Of a DNA stretch of 64,000 nt, positions 12,331-24,320 are shown in pieces. The notes under the pieces were generated by a model. It was not told where the DNA came from. It ran no database searches and saw only the letters and a program-made list of their open reading frames with translations. The stretch covers positions 4,287,501 through 4,351,500 of the forward strand of contig JAINUG010000011.1 in assembly GCA_029706075.1 (NCBI GenBank), given 5' to 3'. The stretch's first letter is position 1, and every line of letters begins with the position of its first letter. A program made the position numbers and the translations under genes. The DNA comes from Aldrovandia affinis (lineage: Eukaryota; Chordata; Actinopteri; Notacanthiformes; Halosauridae).

Positions 12331-13089
12331 AAAAATCTGAAACTATATATATATTTTTTCATTAAATAAATATCTGCAACTAAATCAGACCCAAGAAACC
12401 AGGCAGGGTGAGCTAACTGTCTAATCAACTGTTTTAATTGATATTTAAATGTATGTATTTTAAGTGCTGAGTAACAACAAAATCCTGAACACCCAGTGGC
12501 CCTTTATGGGCAAGAGTGTATGCCACTGGCTTAAAGCGTGTACCATAGAGATGAGGTTTGGTTCTGAGGCTCGAATTTTGTATTATGGATCCGGGTGTAC
12601 CATATCTCTTCAAGTGATATGAGACTACCCAGCTAGCAAGCATACAGTGGCCGAACTGGCAGCAGCACAGTTGTCGGTCCTCCAGCTGTTTGCAGATTGG
12701 CACTCCAGTGGCCCACTAGCACAGTGGTTCCCAAATCTCTTCTCGGGGAGCCCCAGTCGGTCCATATATTTGTTCAATTCCACCATCAGTTAATGATGTT
12801 GTGACACCTGCAGGTGTGTTTCCATGACATCCTCCATTCCTGCGCCACCTGGACATCTCTGCTACTTCGACAGCGCTGTTTTATCACCGAGGCGCGTCCG
12901 TGAGAGGAGCACTCCGACGAGGCGCCCTGACGGAACCCTGACAGAAACACAGACGAGCGGCGGCGCCCCGGTTTGTCCGCTCCACCAGGGAACGTGTGCA
13001 CACGCTGGATGCGCCGGTCATCTGTCGCGGTTTCTTTTACACTGTGTCCCGTGGCCAGCTGAGTTAGTCACTTCCTGTTGCTGCTTTCC

Positions 13090-13465
13090 CTTACATTTGA
13101 CATTTGACATTTTAAGCATTTAGATGCTCTTATCCAGAGCGACTTACAAGATGTGCATTAATACATGGTAGGAACAATCATAGTTTGCGCAAGAGATCAG
13201 TGCAGTAATACAGCGATAGACATCGTTGTTGGCAGCTGCATATCATACCTGTAACACTGGGATAACACTACCTTTGAATTGTGGCTACAGATTCACCTAC
13301 AGGGTCCTAGTTTAACTATGTGGTTGCTCCTAGCACCCAGGAACTGTACTTCCCACTAGGGTGGCTTTCAGCTAAACTGTTCTTGACTACGGTTAACACT
13401 TTGTTGTATGTCGCTCTGGATAAGAGCGTCTGCCAAATGCCTGTAATGTAATGTAATGTAATGAA
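13090..13465. mobile_element. Short element with inverted AAGCATTT...GAGCGACTTACA ends
   Basis: The left end has AAGCATTTAGATGCTCTTATCCAGAGCGACTTACA. The right end has its imperfect inverse, GTCGCTCTGGATAAGAGCGTCTGCCAAATGC, followed by (TGTAA)n. About 290 bases of other sequence lie between. The end motif is very common in teleost non-autonomous elements. A partial copy of the left end recurs at 52396-52440. Confidence 0.75.
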
Positions 13466-13559
13466 GGAAAATGTTTGGGTTTTTTTGTTCGTTTTTTTGC
13501 AGTAAACAAGTATACATATCCAAAAAGTATTAAACAAGTAGGCAGTGGTGATGACAAGT

Positions 13560-14580
13560 GGATAGATGTACAGAATTCACTGGTAGTGGAATCTGAAATG
13601 GTGGGTTTTGAGTCTCTTGCGGAAGATTACAAGTGATTCCGCTGTCCTGACCAATTGCGGAAGGTCGTTCCACCACGGAGGGATCTGGACAGAGAAGAGG
13701 CGAGACCGCGAAGAGTGGCTGCCGGGCGCCCGGAGGGATGGGACAGTCAGTTTGCCAGAGGAGGCGGAGCGGAGGGGTCTGGCTGGGGTGTGGGGTGTGA
13801 TGAGTGTCTGGAGGTAAGGGGGAGCAGTTCCTCTAGCCGCTTGATAAGTCAGCACCAGTGATTTGAATCTGATGCCTGCTGCGATGGAGAGCCAGTGCAG
13901 AAAGGAGAGTAGAGGGGTGACATGGGTGAACTTTGGTTGATTGAACACCAGACATGCGGCAACATTCTGGACTAGTTGCAGTGGCTTAATGGCACAGGCC
14001 GGTAGGCCTGCCAGCAAGAAATTGCAGTAGTCCAGATGTGAGATCACCAGGGCCTGGACCAGGAGTTGTGTGGCCTCTTGGGTGAGGAACGGTCGGATCC
14101 TCTGGATCCTCTGTTATTGAGGGAGAATCGGCAGGTCCAGGTGATTGCTATGATGTGGCCCGAGAAGCACAACTGGTCGTCCATGGTCACTTCAAGACTC
14201 CTGGCAGACTGGGACGGAGAGACTATGGAGCCTTCCACGGTGATTGAAGCATCAATCATCGGGGAGCCCTTCGCTGGGAGGAAGAGCAGCTCTGTCTTCC
14301 CCAGGTTCAGCTTCAGGTGGTGGGTGGACATCCAGGCAGCCAGGCGAGTGTCGAGAGATGACAGAACCAAGTGATTTGGTGTACAGGGAGAATAGGACAG
14401 GGCCTAGCACCGAGCCCTGCGGGACTCCGGTGGAGAGGGTGTGGGGAGAGGAGAGGGATCCTCTCCAGGCCACCGGTCCAGTCAGCCAAGTATGACTTGA
14501 ACCATGTCAGTGCAGATCCAGAGATTCCCATATCAACGAGAGATGAGAGCAGGATCTGGTGGTCCACGGTATCAAATATG
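13560..14580 (-). mobile_element. L2-clade LINE fragment with reverse-transcriptase remains
   Basis: Minus-strand frames in order: [20 protein letters not shown] and [10 protein letters not shown], then [20 protein letters not shown] (an RT motif), [20 protein letters not shown] with [10 protein letters not shown], and SHLDYCNFLLAGLPACAIKP...LQLVQN to LKTHHF. The YADD box expected after LFSLYT is missing, and the frame changes there, so an internal deletion is likely. It is 5'-truncated and frameshifted. Confidence 0.9.
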
Positions 14581-16394
14581 TAGGGTGCTATCCCACTAGA
14601 AGTTAGAATTCTAATATAGTTGATGGCACAATGTAAGGCTTGTTAATTCCCAACATGGGAAATTAACTCATTATCTCATAAAAATATACTTAACTATCAA
14701 ATTGGAATTTCAATTAGTAATTAAATTAATCATTACAATTAAGTTACAATATTAATAGTTAATTTATCTTAATCAGATCACAACATTATATATTTAGTTA
14801 ATACCAAATGTATTAATATTGATGACCTAACCAAGGGGTTGAAGGCATCAAGGAGTTCTTTATTAGAAGAGGTTGGCTCAATTCAATACAAGTGCAACAT
14901 TAAGACAGACAACCATGTAGAAAAATAATATGACATTTATTGAACATAATATATGAAAATAGCAAAGCACAATTCAATACATTAATGAACAACACTGTAT
15001 GTATGAATGCATGTATGTATCTGTATGTGTGTGGCGCGTCTGTGCGCAAGCTTGATGAGGTACGTGGCTGTGCTTGCATGTGTGTGTGTTCTCTAGCGTG
15101 TGCGTGGGTCGCGCGCATGTGTGTGCACGCTTTAACCATGTGGGCATCGAGAACAAAGAAACAAGATGGAGGGAAGTTTGAACCTAGGTTGGATCTGAAG
15201 TGAAATAAAAGATGGCGCTTACTGTGCACACCAGCATAACTGGCGTTATTGCGTATTTTGAGATCGGAATGCCGGGTTAGTAGATAACAATACATGCAAG
15301 ACCTGGGTCTGTGAGGTGTATTTTATCACTAACACAGGCAGTCAGTGAGCAGCTATGGTAAAAGCATGATGGTAAAAAGCAGTCATGCACTATGATACAT
15401 TTTACAGCAGTACAGTACCAACAGTTTGTACAGTCAGTACAGAACAAACAGTTTGTTGTTAATTGTGCTATGCCCAGAATATTACTGTTGTTTAATTTGC
15501 TTTGCGGTCGGCAGGGTTCCATGCGTTTCGGGTTCCGAGGAGACGTGGGAATCTGGTCGCGACGTCTTTGGGTCCGATGTCTTTGCGGTGTGTCTCCCAA
15601 ATGTTCACGGTTGAAGTGAAGTCTTTGGTTAGTTTTCCAGGGCGTGAATTTGGAGCAGGAGATGAGTTTTGAACAAAGGGAGCTTCTGTGTTCACTCAAA
15701 TGTCCGATATTGTTAGCTGTATTCTTTCGGAGAACATGTCTCTCGCGTGTCTTCACAGGCCTCTTGTTAGACGCTGGTGAGGGAGAGTGACACAAGGTCC
15801 TGGTGATGGAAGGACAGAACAGAGCAGGGAAAAACCTGAGGGACAGAGAGTGTTCTCTGATTTTATATGTTGCGTTGAGGTACGCATTTCTGCTTTTACA
15901 GTATCGTCACTGTACGTGGAAATGCGATCCTAGGAGGCGGGGCCAAATGACTTTATGGGATTCCCTGGTCCGTTGTAGAACTTTGTGTCAGGAGGTTGGA
16001 TACGTGGTGGAGGAATGCTAAGCACTTAAAATGATATTAACTGAAATTGCATTTCAAACATATAATGTCATGATGGAATGTGCAGTCCCTACAAATGCAA
16101 AACCCTTAAAAATCTGTATCAAATGCAAAACTTCGCTCCAATCTTGGACTGACGGGGACACGCCGAGCATAAAATCAAGTGGAATTTTTACATGCATTTT
16201 TTTTTTTTTTACGTGTGTTTTTAATGCATTTCTTTTAACCTCATAACTACAAAAAAACAGGCTGTACACACAGAGCCGCTGCTAGGCATATTTATCCGCT
16301 GTGCGAATGTTTGAATGTATGAAATGGGGACTGAGCTGATCACAGAGGGCAGAGATGCAGGAGAGGAGGGGGAGATGGCAGGGCCTCTGCGCAG
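14581..16394. other. Unassigned intronic DNA
   Basis: An AT-rich stretch (14600-15000), then a moderately GC-rich stretch (15000-16020) with short GT-rich runs and no convincing coding frame. The latter could be an old LTR or other repeat, but no ends were found. Confidence 0.5.
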
Positions 16395-17375
16395 ACCGGG
16401 TTCAGCTATCTCTCACAGCTGAATGGAGGAAGGCCCACAAACCTGGGAGTTATAATGGACCCTGAGCTGTGCCTGGATGCCCACATTAACTCAGTGGTCA
16501 AGACAAAAAAAAAAATGCAAAATTGAGACCAATTCTGTCAGAGAAAGATGCCAAAATGCTGGTACATGCCTTTGTAATGTCTAGGCTGGACTATTGTAAT
16601 GCTTTGTTCTTTGGTTTACCAGACTCTTCATTGCAGCGGCTTCATCTAGTGCAGAATGCAGCAGCTAGAGTGCTTACAAAAACACGCCGCACAGAGCACA
16701 TCACTCCTGTCCTTAGGACATTGCATTGGCTCCCTGTTAAATTCAGGGTTGAATATAAGGCATTGCTTACTACTTATAAAGCACGTTATGGCCTTGGACC
16801 TTCATACTTGCAGAATCTGATCTTTTGGAACCTTATGTTTTCTGTTCTGCAGTCACTGGAACTCAATTCCAATCAAGTTTCAAGTTTCAAGCAAGTTTTC
16901 AGCAAATGCTGATCTTTTGGTTATACCTCACAGTTTTTTTAAAACAAATGGGGGAAGAACTAATTTACAATATTACACATCACTGGATTTTTAGCTGCAC
17001 CTCGTCACTGGAACTCAATTCCAATCCATATCAGATGAGTGCAGCTACAGTAGGAGGGGAGGGGGCTCTTTTAAATCGGGTCTTAAGACTTATTTGTTCT
17101 CGTGTGCCTATTCCTCCTAGTTTGGATTTAGCTGATTTTAATTTCAATTTTAATTTTAAAGTCTCTTGTAAAGCACTTGGAATTACCTTGGAATCACCTG
17201 TTCTCATGTGTCTATTCTTCCTAGTTTGGTTTTCAGATTTTTTTAAATTTCATTCATTTTATTCTTTTATTGACTTATTTAATTGTCAATTGTATTTTTC
17301 TCTTTGTAAAGCGCCCTGGGTTGTTTGCAAGAAGAGCACTATATAAGAGCTTTTTGTATTGTATTGTATTGTACC
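16395..17375 (+). mobile_element. L2-like LINE 3' end
   Basis: The + strand encodes NLGVIMDPELCLDAHINSVV, then an A-run, then MRPILSEKDAKMLVHAFVMS, RLDYCNALFFGLPDSSLQRL and HITPVLRTLHWLPVKFRVEY. This is the end of an L2-type ORF2. It finishes with TTGTAAAGCGCCCTGGGTTG and a (TTGTA)n tail. The region 16850-17050 contains a local duplication (CACTGGAACTCAATTCCAAT twice). Confidence 0.88.
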
Positions 17376-18407
17376 ACTGGAGCCAGATTAAGAGACTGAC
17401 CGTGAGAGGAGTTACATCAGCATATGCTGGTGTGGCTGCCATGCAGGAGTGCACCACCAATCCCTTAGACCTGGCCTGATACACACACACATATCCATAC
17501 ACACACACACACAATTGATCTTTAATTGATCAATTAAGTGCTGAGTAACAATAAGAACCAGCACCCCAGGACTGGATTTGGGGAACCCTGCATTAGACTA
17601 TCAATAATAATAATAATAATAATAAATTATCTTTGGTTGTCAATTTCCACTCTCCTGTGACTCAAACCTGACCTTCGACTCCCTTTCCCGTAACGCAGTG
17701 TTTGATGAATGATTAATTTATACGGAATCCGTGACAAAGCATGCTTTGCATGCATCGGTTTTTATTTCCCCCTACAGGCCCGAGGTTGAAGAAGGCAGAC
17801 TGTTTGTTTTGTTTACAGTATTCAAAGGCTCTGTCACCCATCCCCCCTCCCCCCCCCCCCTCCCCCACTCCACCCATCCCGAGAGCAGTACAATAGGGGC
17901 ATTGTCAGTCAGGCCTTCACAGTGGCTGCAAGGGCTCTCCATTTGTCCTTCCTCACGGAGCCTGGTGGCAGTGCTGGGGCCACAAGGGCGGAGCGCATCT
18001 TTAGGGCCTGCACTTCCTGTACCAACACTGTTACACTTCCTGTTTGACATATGTTGGGAGGCATACGGGAGAAGCAGGAGATCTCTATTCAAGTCTGTAT
18101 GTCTGTGTGTAATAGGCTTTGTCAAGGGCCAATTCTCGTTTATTTTCGTATTTACCAATACAAGATTGGTTTGAACGGACGCTATTTGTTTTTGAGTTGT
18201 GATACTCTTATAATACATATCGGCCGAAAAATTTAAATGTGTAAAAATGTTTAAAAAAAAAAATTAAATGGGCAGTTTTTTGCATAACCAACACTCTGCC
18301 TGAGACTCCAGCCAATGTATTTCCAACCAACTGTCAGAATGTTTTTTCTGATAATCAATAAATGTTTTGAGCGAGAAAGAGAAAAGGTTTAACAAGGAAC
18401 ACATTTA

Positions 18408-19086
18408 GGGCCCTATTTTCGTGCTGGCGCTAAGCGGCGTTATGCCCTAGCGCAGGCGAATTGCTAGTTTTGTCTGTCGCAAACTGAATATTTCCCGTCT
18501 CCGATCAGTTCCGCTGTACATGCAGTTTATTCCAGTCTTGTCCAACATGCAAATTAGTTTATTACTTTTCCTATACCCGACAGCCAGCAGAGAACTTTTA
18601 CATTAAGTTAGAAGAAAATAAATGTTGTTTTTTAAGTTGGAAAGCCTAAAAATAAGTACAAAAATATATTTAAAAATATTTCTTTTAACAATGTAGGTCT
18701 CAAAATATAAACTCAAATCATGAAAATAACAAATTAATGTAATGTTTTTCCCCTCTGATTCGCGCGCCAACTTTTCTGCACCTCCTCGCTCTCCTCTTTT
18801 GAGAAGCGCTCCTGGCACAGAAGCGCAAAACTGTCATGCATGTCAGGAAATTGCCAATTTGCTATAGCGTTAGCACACTGGTATTTAAAGGGATAGAAAA
18901 AATGTGTTCTGATTGGCAATTATGAAACCAAACCCCCACACCCACATGTATTTTTTAAAAGTTAATCCAACCTCTTACAACTGTGCGCTGTTGTCACGAA
19001 ATTGCGTGAGACACGCCCCAAAGCGTCACCGTCTTCGCTTTGCGTCTGCGTTACCGACACCGTCCTAATTCACCAAAATAGGGCCC
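18408..19086. mobile_element. PIF/Harbinger-type MITE
   Basis: A 679-base element with inverted ends GGGCCCTATTTT... / ...AAAATAGGGCCC, flanked by TTA on both sides (18405-18407 and 19087-19089). A 3-base TTA duplication is the PIF/Harbinger pattern. No transposase is encoded. Confidence 0.78.
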
Positions 19087-19740
19087 TTAATGTAATCAAG
19101 TGAACAGTACCAGGGAGCTGCCCATAGACCAATTTCACTGAATACTGTAGATAAGACATTTAATTGTTTAAATGATTACTACTGGAAAAATAATACAATC
19201 AGAATTTTGTAAAAACTTTTTCAGCTCAATTGAAACTCAATTAAAACTCACCAAACTCATACAATACAAACAGGTGTCAGCAAAACAGAAGAGAAGAAGA
19301 AACAGTTATTGTGCTTTGTTGGCCCCTTGAGGACCAATTGTATGAATCTGTTTATTGGAAGATAGTATCAGGTACGACCTCTCTTCCTGGATTGTAATAT
19401 GCTGCTTCATTATATGCAAACAACTTTTCAAATTCTATATTTCCAGCCGAATTGTTCAACAGCCACAAACGCTTGTGTTCAAATGAGCGCAAACACCCAA
19501 TTTCATCCCCTGATCATATTTTCTGTGGCACATCATTGCATGTTTGCACAGACCCACGCGATCAGCTTTGACTCCCACCTTCTATGCACTGGTTCTGTAT
19601 TCAGTCCATCTCCTGTGTGGTGTCCTACTAAAGCACCTGCCCTCAGAGCAGCAGTGTGTAGCTGGTGTGCTCTGGTACTTGAGTGTCCGCTACAGAATGT
19701 GACGTCAATAAGAGTGTGATTCGTTTTCAGAGTTAGAGAC

Positions 19741-19985
19741 TTGAGTCTTTAGCTCAGCGAGCTAAATCACTCTCTTGTCGCGTCGAGATCCTCGGTTTGA
19801 AACTCGCTGCGGGCAGAACCAACTCCGTTACAAGTGCTACCCACGTTCGAATCCTGACCGCATCGGTGCCAATTGTGTCCGGGAGGTCAAAGGGCCCCGC
19901 ATCATTGGCATAAGCATTGGCCAGGGAGGGAGGGTTTCACTCAGCATTCTTACCTTTGATTGATGACATGCTCTCATAGTTACTC
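19741..19985 (+). mobile_element. tRNA-derived SINE-like element
   Basis: Begins TTTAGCTCAGCGAGCTAAAT, a tRNA A-box-like sequence, with B-box-like GGTTTGAAACTC and GTTCGAATCCTG further on. The body contains GGGAGGTCAAAGGGCCCC and ends in T-rich DNA. It is too diverged to be a functional tRNA. Confidence 0.65.
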
Positions 19986-20628
19986 GCCCCTTTACCCCAA
20001 TAAGTGTTTCTCGTAAACAATAGTCTTATCTCCCTTTTTATTATTCTCATTGCCTTTTTGAGCACCGGAACATTCATCCAATTCATTATTTTTCAGTTTC
20101 AGCTCTTACACTTTTCTTGTACTCTCAAACTCTGAAACTTGTCATTATAGCTGGGTTTCACCAGAGCGAGTCAGTTAAAGTACCTGCCTGATGGGCACAC
20201 AGGAACTGTGGTGACACTGTCAAGATGCTGATCTGTTGCAGGACTATGCCATCATTTCTATGCACTCAGCATTTATTTTCACTGCAAATTTGCCTTGCCA
20301 AAAACTCGATGTGCAATCCTGAACGGATTTGCCATCACATGGGTGACACTTGGGTGAAGCCTGAAAACTGGCAATTGCAGGTATGCCGATAAAGCTGGCT
20401 CGTCAGTCTCCTCCTGTGTGTAAAAAAATAAATGAATAATTCTGGTGTTTCAATCCTATTGGCTATCATGGGCATATTTGTGATAGCTCCATTTTAATAC
20501 GCCAATGACAGCTTACCAAAATCACTGCCCGTAAGCATAGAGGAGGCTTGTTTGTGTCATTTACTAGCCAGCAAACGTATCTAGCTACAAAAATTCAAAC
20601 ACGATGGACAAAAATAGGTGTTACCTAC

Positions 20629-20757
20629 ATGGTAAAACCTCACTGTGTTGTGCCTGGATGTAAAAAGTTGAATGTGTCCTTACACATATTAGCAAAAAAA
20701 GAAGAAGAGCGAGAGAAATGGCTGCAATTTCGTTTCAAATTTAGTCTTCTTTTTTAA
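20629..20757 (+). pseudogene. THAP-like zinc-finger relic
   Basis: A 42-codon frame starting MVKPHCVVPGCKKLNVSLHI and continuing LAKKEEEREKWLQFRFKF to a stop. The MVK.C.VPGC opening, the HI..K spacing and the ERE KW block resemble the N-terminal half of a THAP (C2CH) DNA-binding domain. The second half with the later Cys-His pair is absent. It may be from a P-element/THAP9-like transposon or another THAP gene copy. Confidence 0.45.
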
Positions 20758-21080
20758 AAGCACAGAGCACGTTGCTGACGTTGGTCAATAGGCTTGTAAA
20801 ATAAGGCGAACTCATGAATATTACCTCCCTGCCCACTAAGCCTGCCTTACAACTTTGCTCATAGTCAGAGATGAGAGATAAGGCATATATTTCCAATTCA
20901 TTTTAATCAGGAAAAAAGGATGACTTTTTGGCTCACTCTCAGGTAATTTACATGTGAAATACAGTTGGCGATTCCTGGCTTTTACATTAGTTAAACTGAC
21001 AGTCGTTTGGAATTTTTGCCCAAGTGAGGCAGCCCTATCTAATCGTGAGCTCTCTCTCTGTCTTTCTTTCCCCTCGGCAG

Positions 21081-21187
21081 CACTACTTTCTCATCGTCTT
21101 TGGCCACGATGGCCAGAAGCCTCTGGAGCTGCGGACGGAGGAGGAGGTGGAGTGTGACGAATGGGTGGACGTTATTCAGCAGGCCAG
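21081..21187 (+). CDS. rasgrf2: rasgrf2 exon: end of PH1 domain
   Basis: This is the first exon visible in the window. It encodes the last strands and C-terminal helix of the N-terminal PH domain: HYFLIVFGHDGQKPLELR followed by an acidic run and EWVDVIQQA, whose Trp is the invariant PH-domain Trp. The acceptor is ccctcggcag after a pyrimidine-rich tract and the donor is CAG|GTACCC. It starts in phase 0 and ends with two bases (AG) that join C of the next exon to make Ser. The upstream part of PH1 must lie on exons 5' of the window. Confidence 0.93.
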
Positions 21188-21204
21188 GTACCCCTGGGGT
21201 TTAC

Positions 21205-21480
21205 AGGACATGTGTGTGTGTGTCTGTGTGTGTATCTGTGTGCATGTGTGTGCTATAGTGTGTGTTTGTGTGTATGTGCGTCTATGTGCGTCTGTGTGTA
21301 CCTGTGTGCATGTGTGTGCATCTGTGTGCGTGTGTGTGCTATAGTGTGTGTTTGTATGTATGTGCGTCTGTATGTACCTGTGTGCATGTGTGTGCGTCTG
21401 TGTGTAACTGTGTGTGTTTGTGTGTGCGTGCGTTTATGTGCATCTGTGTGTGTGTGTGTGTGTGTAACTGTGTGTGTGAG
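21205..21480. repeat. GT-rich low-complexity tract after the PH1 exon
   Basis: About 275 bases of (TG)n interrupted by short units such as TGTGCGTCTGTGTG. It starts 17 bases after the exon's 5' splice site. Confidence 0.95.
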
Positions 21481-22813
21481 AATCCTTAAAACCAGAACAC
21501 TACTTGAACCCCCATAGTCCTTGCCCCCCCACCAAAAGTAAAAATATACATATAAAAAAATAAATTACATATAAATAAAGAAATTAAAGAAATGAAAACA
21601 ACATTTTATTTAAACACACTAGCTAGTCCTATATAGAAATGGAGAAGAAGATCAAATCATTTATATATTACTTTATGCTAAAGGGGAATCACTGCAATGT
21701 CTAGTGTACAGTACGGTACAGTAAAGTACAGTATGGTGAATGGGGGTTTGCCTGAAGTACGGCACACTTTGCTTTGTGCATCCCTGCCTCTTTCTAGAAG
21801 ACGATTGTTTAATCACGCGCGTGCACAACGCTGCATTGATTTCCTCCAGTCACTGCCAGCTCACACTGTATCCGAAGACCTCCACTGATTTTGACAGCAT
21901 CATTTTCTATGGCCCTGCATTTAGAGACTCTTTTATAAAGAGTTTGTTTTGTCCTCAAAGCCCTGAAGCGTAAAGGGGATGTCGTATTAAAGCCTCTTCC
22001 CTCTAACGCTGGACATGCCCGTTGCAGCAGCGGTCTGAGAGGGGACCTGGGTCAATCCATGCATGTTACCCGTTTGAGAAGCTGTTCAATGGTCTGGATT
22101 CATTTGTGCTGACTTACAAATAAATGCTGCCATTGGTTGTTTTTCCGCACAGACACAGTTTACCAAGATACTTTTGCGATCACCGAACTCGCCAAAATGT
22201 GTTTGTGAAGGAAAAAACTTATACGAATCTAATTTTGAGTAAAATTTAAGAGTATATATATTTTTCTCCCCATTTTGGAAGTGGTAATTACACCTCTCGA
22301 GTCACTGCTTTGTTGGTCTGCCTCACTGGTGAGCCACATCAGTGCACGCGTCTGAATGTAGAACGGCCACCACTCTACTTTCAGCGTGTTACATTCAAGG
22401 CCATACGCTCGCTGTGTGTCACACTGTTTCTCTCGGATACGGTAGAATCGGGGGATTCGTTTTCTGATAATATGATGAAGCCAATCAGAAATGATCAATT
22501 TTCTACTGAGAGCTTTGCTCAACCAATTAATTGAAATTCTGTTCAAAATGCTTTATTGGCTTGACATTTTTGGAAATATTGCCAAAGCTTTACACAAACA
22601 AACATACAGTCAACTACAAAGCAGTATTGTAGTAAACACATGTAATACAAACAACAAAAATTACTACAATGTGCAGAAACAGCAAACAATGTGCAGAAAA
22701 AAAGTTAGTTTTTAGTGCTGTCTTTTAGTGCTGACTCTTCCACTGTCCCTCATAATAATACATAATAATTAATACAGTAGGTTAGGTTAATAATATAGAT
22801 ATACACAGATATA

Positions 22814-23557
22814 CACTACCGGTCAAAAGTTTTAGAACACCCCCATTTGCAGTTCAAGTCCAGTGAATAACCTGAAATGGTACAAAGGTAAGCGGTAAAC
22901 TGACAGAGGTTAAAAAAAAAAGTTTAGGTTACCAAAAACTGAAAAATAATGTAGTTTCCTACACCATCAAAAGGCACTCTGACAGGAAGAGGTCTGGCAG
23001 ACCCCAAACCACAACAAAATCAGAAGACAAGTTTCTGAGAGTCAACAGCTTGCGTGATAGGTGGCTCACAAGACAAAAGCTTCAAGCACAGCTTAACACT
23101 GTTCGAAGTAATCTTGAAATTTTTAAAGGTTTTTGTAGGCCGTCGAGAAGGGGAAAGGATGGTTCTTCAGTGTGTGACACCAACAGTCGAACATGGAGGA
23201 GGAAGCGTAATGGTCTGGGGCTCTTTTGCTGGATCCAGATTCGGCGACTTGCACAGAGTACTGTTAACCCACGTTAAACCATTACTTGTTCCCCGAAAAG
23301 GGCCATTTTTTATAATTTTGAAATGTACATTATTTTCAGTTTTTGGTAACCTAAACTTTTTTTTTAACCTCTAACCTTTGTACCATTTCAGGTTATTCAC
23401 TCAGTTTGGGGGTGTTCTAAAACCTTTGACCGGTAGTGTATTTGTACCATTTCAGTATTAATTATTCACCATTTCAGGTTATTCACTGGACTTGAACTGC
23501 TTAAATTTCAGTAAAAACTGGAAAATGGGGGTGTTCTAAAACTTTTGGCCAGTAGTG
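22814..23557 (+). mobile_element. Tc1-like relic with long TIRs and a repeated right end
   Basis: Flanked by TA. The left end is CACTACCGGTCAAAAGTTTT and the first right end (to 23438) is its inverse. The inverted ends extend over 100 bases (AATAACCTGAAATGGTACAA.../...TTGTACCATTTCAGGTTATT). A second partial right end follows at 23441-23557. Transposase remains on the + strand are RKRSGRPQTTTKSEDKFLRV and VEHGGGSVMVWGSFAGS. The catalytic region is mostly deleted. Confidence 0.88.
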
Positions 23558-23967
23558 TATACTGATTACTATTTTACTGCCGTGTCCCGGGTTCTTCCCC
23601 TGTCCCTCAGGTTATGGCAGGCTGCTGCTAATTTTGTGCAGCTCCCAGAAGATGCTTTAGTTTTTCAAAATTAGTTAGAGTTTAGTATTTAATACAAAAT
23701 ACATTAATAGTATTTAATGGGAAGATGAGTTCCTTTTCCTATTTTCTCTTTCAATCTGTAATTGTAATGGGTGGTCCGAATAAGGCACTGCGAATCACTG
23801 AACTACAGCATTGAGTGAAGACTGTTTTGTAGTGAAGCGCTCAGAGCTCCTGTAGAGCAGGATCAAGGGACCCTGCCCCTCCCCCACCCCAGTCCCAGCC
23901 CCAGTCGTTACCATGATGACATGCCACACCTGCACGCTCTCAACTCTGTCTGTGTCCTCCCCACCAG

Positions 23968-24115
23968 CTACTCTGACATCATCATCGAGCGCGAGGTGCT
24001 GATGCAGAAGTACATCCACCTGGTGCAGATTGTGGAGACGGAGAAGGTGGCGGCCAACCAGCTCCGCACCCAGCTCGAGGACCAGGACACTGAGATAGAG
24101 AGGCTCAAAGCAGAG
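23968..24115 (+). CDS. rasgrf2: rasgrf2 exon: coiled-coil segment
   Basis: Encodes [20 protein letters not shown] and then a charged heptad-like stretch ([20 protein letters not shown], ending IERLKAE). In RasGRF proteins this is the coiled coil between PH1 and the IQ motif. The acceptor is ccccaccag and the donor is GAG|GTATCA. It enters completing a Ser codon and leaves in phase 0. The 148-base length is not a multiple of three, so skipping it would shift the frame. A CA-rich tract begins 14 bases after the donor. Confidence 0.95.
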
Positions 24116-24129
24116 GTATCAGAAATGCT

Positions 24130-24229
24130 CACACTCCCACACACACATACACACATAAACACACACACACACACACACTCAAACACAAACACACACACAC
24201 TCAAACACAAACACACACACGCTCAAGCA

Positions 24230-24270
<41 letters not shown>

Positions 24271-24285
24271 TCAAACAAACTTGCA

Positions 24286-24320
<35 letters not shown>
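24130..24320. repeat. CA-rich tract after the coiled-coil exon
   Basis: About 190 bases of (CA)n with ACACTCAAACACAAAC interruptions, beginning 14 bases after the exon's 5' splice site. Confidence 0.96.

Larger units (their letters stand above)
1..21080. other. Intron 5' of the first visible exon, transposon mosaic
   Basis: The first visible exon opens at a 3' splice site, and about 90 N-terminal residues of the protein are missing. This block should therefore be the 3' part of a rasgrf2 intron. I found no rasgrf2 coding exon and no other host gene in it. It holds the transposons and repeats listed separately, plus AT-rich unique sequence. The upstream coding exon or exons could lie at any distance beyond the window. 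Confidence 0.75.

Noticed and set aside
21161-21517. Cys/Val/Arg-rich open frames in GT tracts, and His/Thr-rich frames in CA tracts (also near 24 kb, 31 kb, 40 kb and 45 kb)
   Set aside because: They are translations of dinucleotide repeats with no recognisable domain, start context or splice support.
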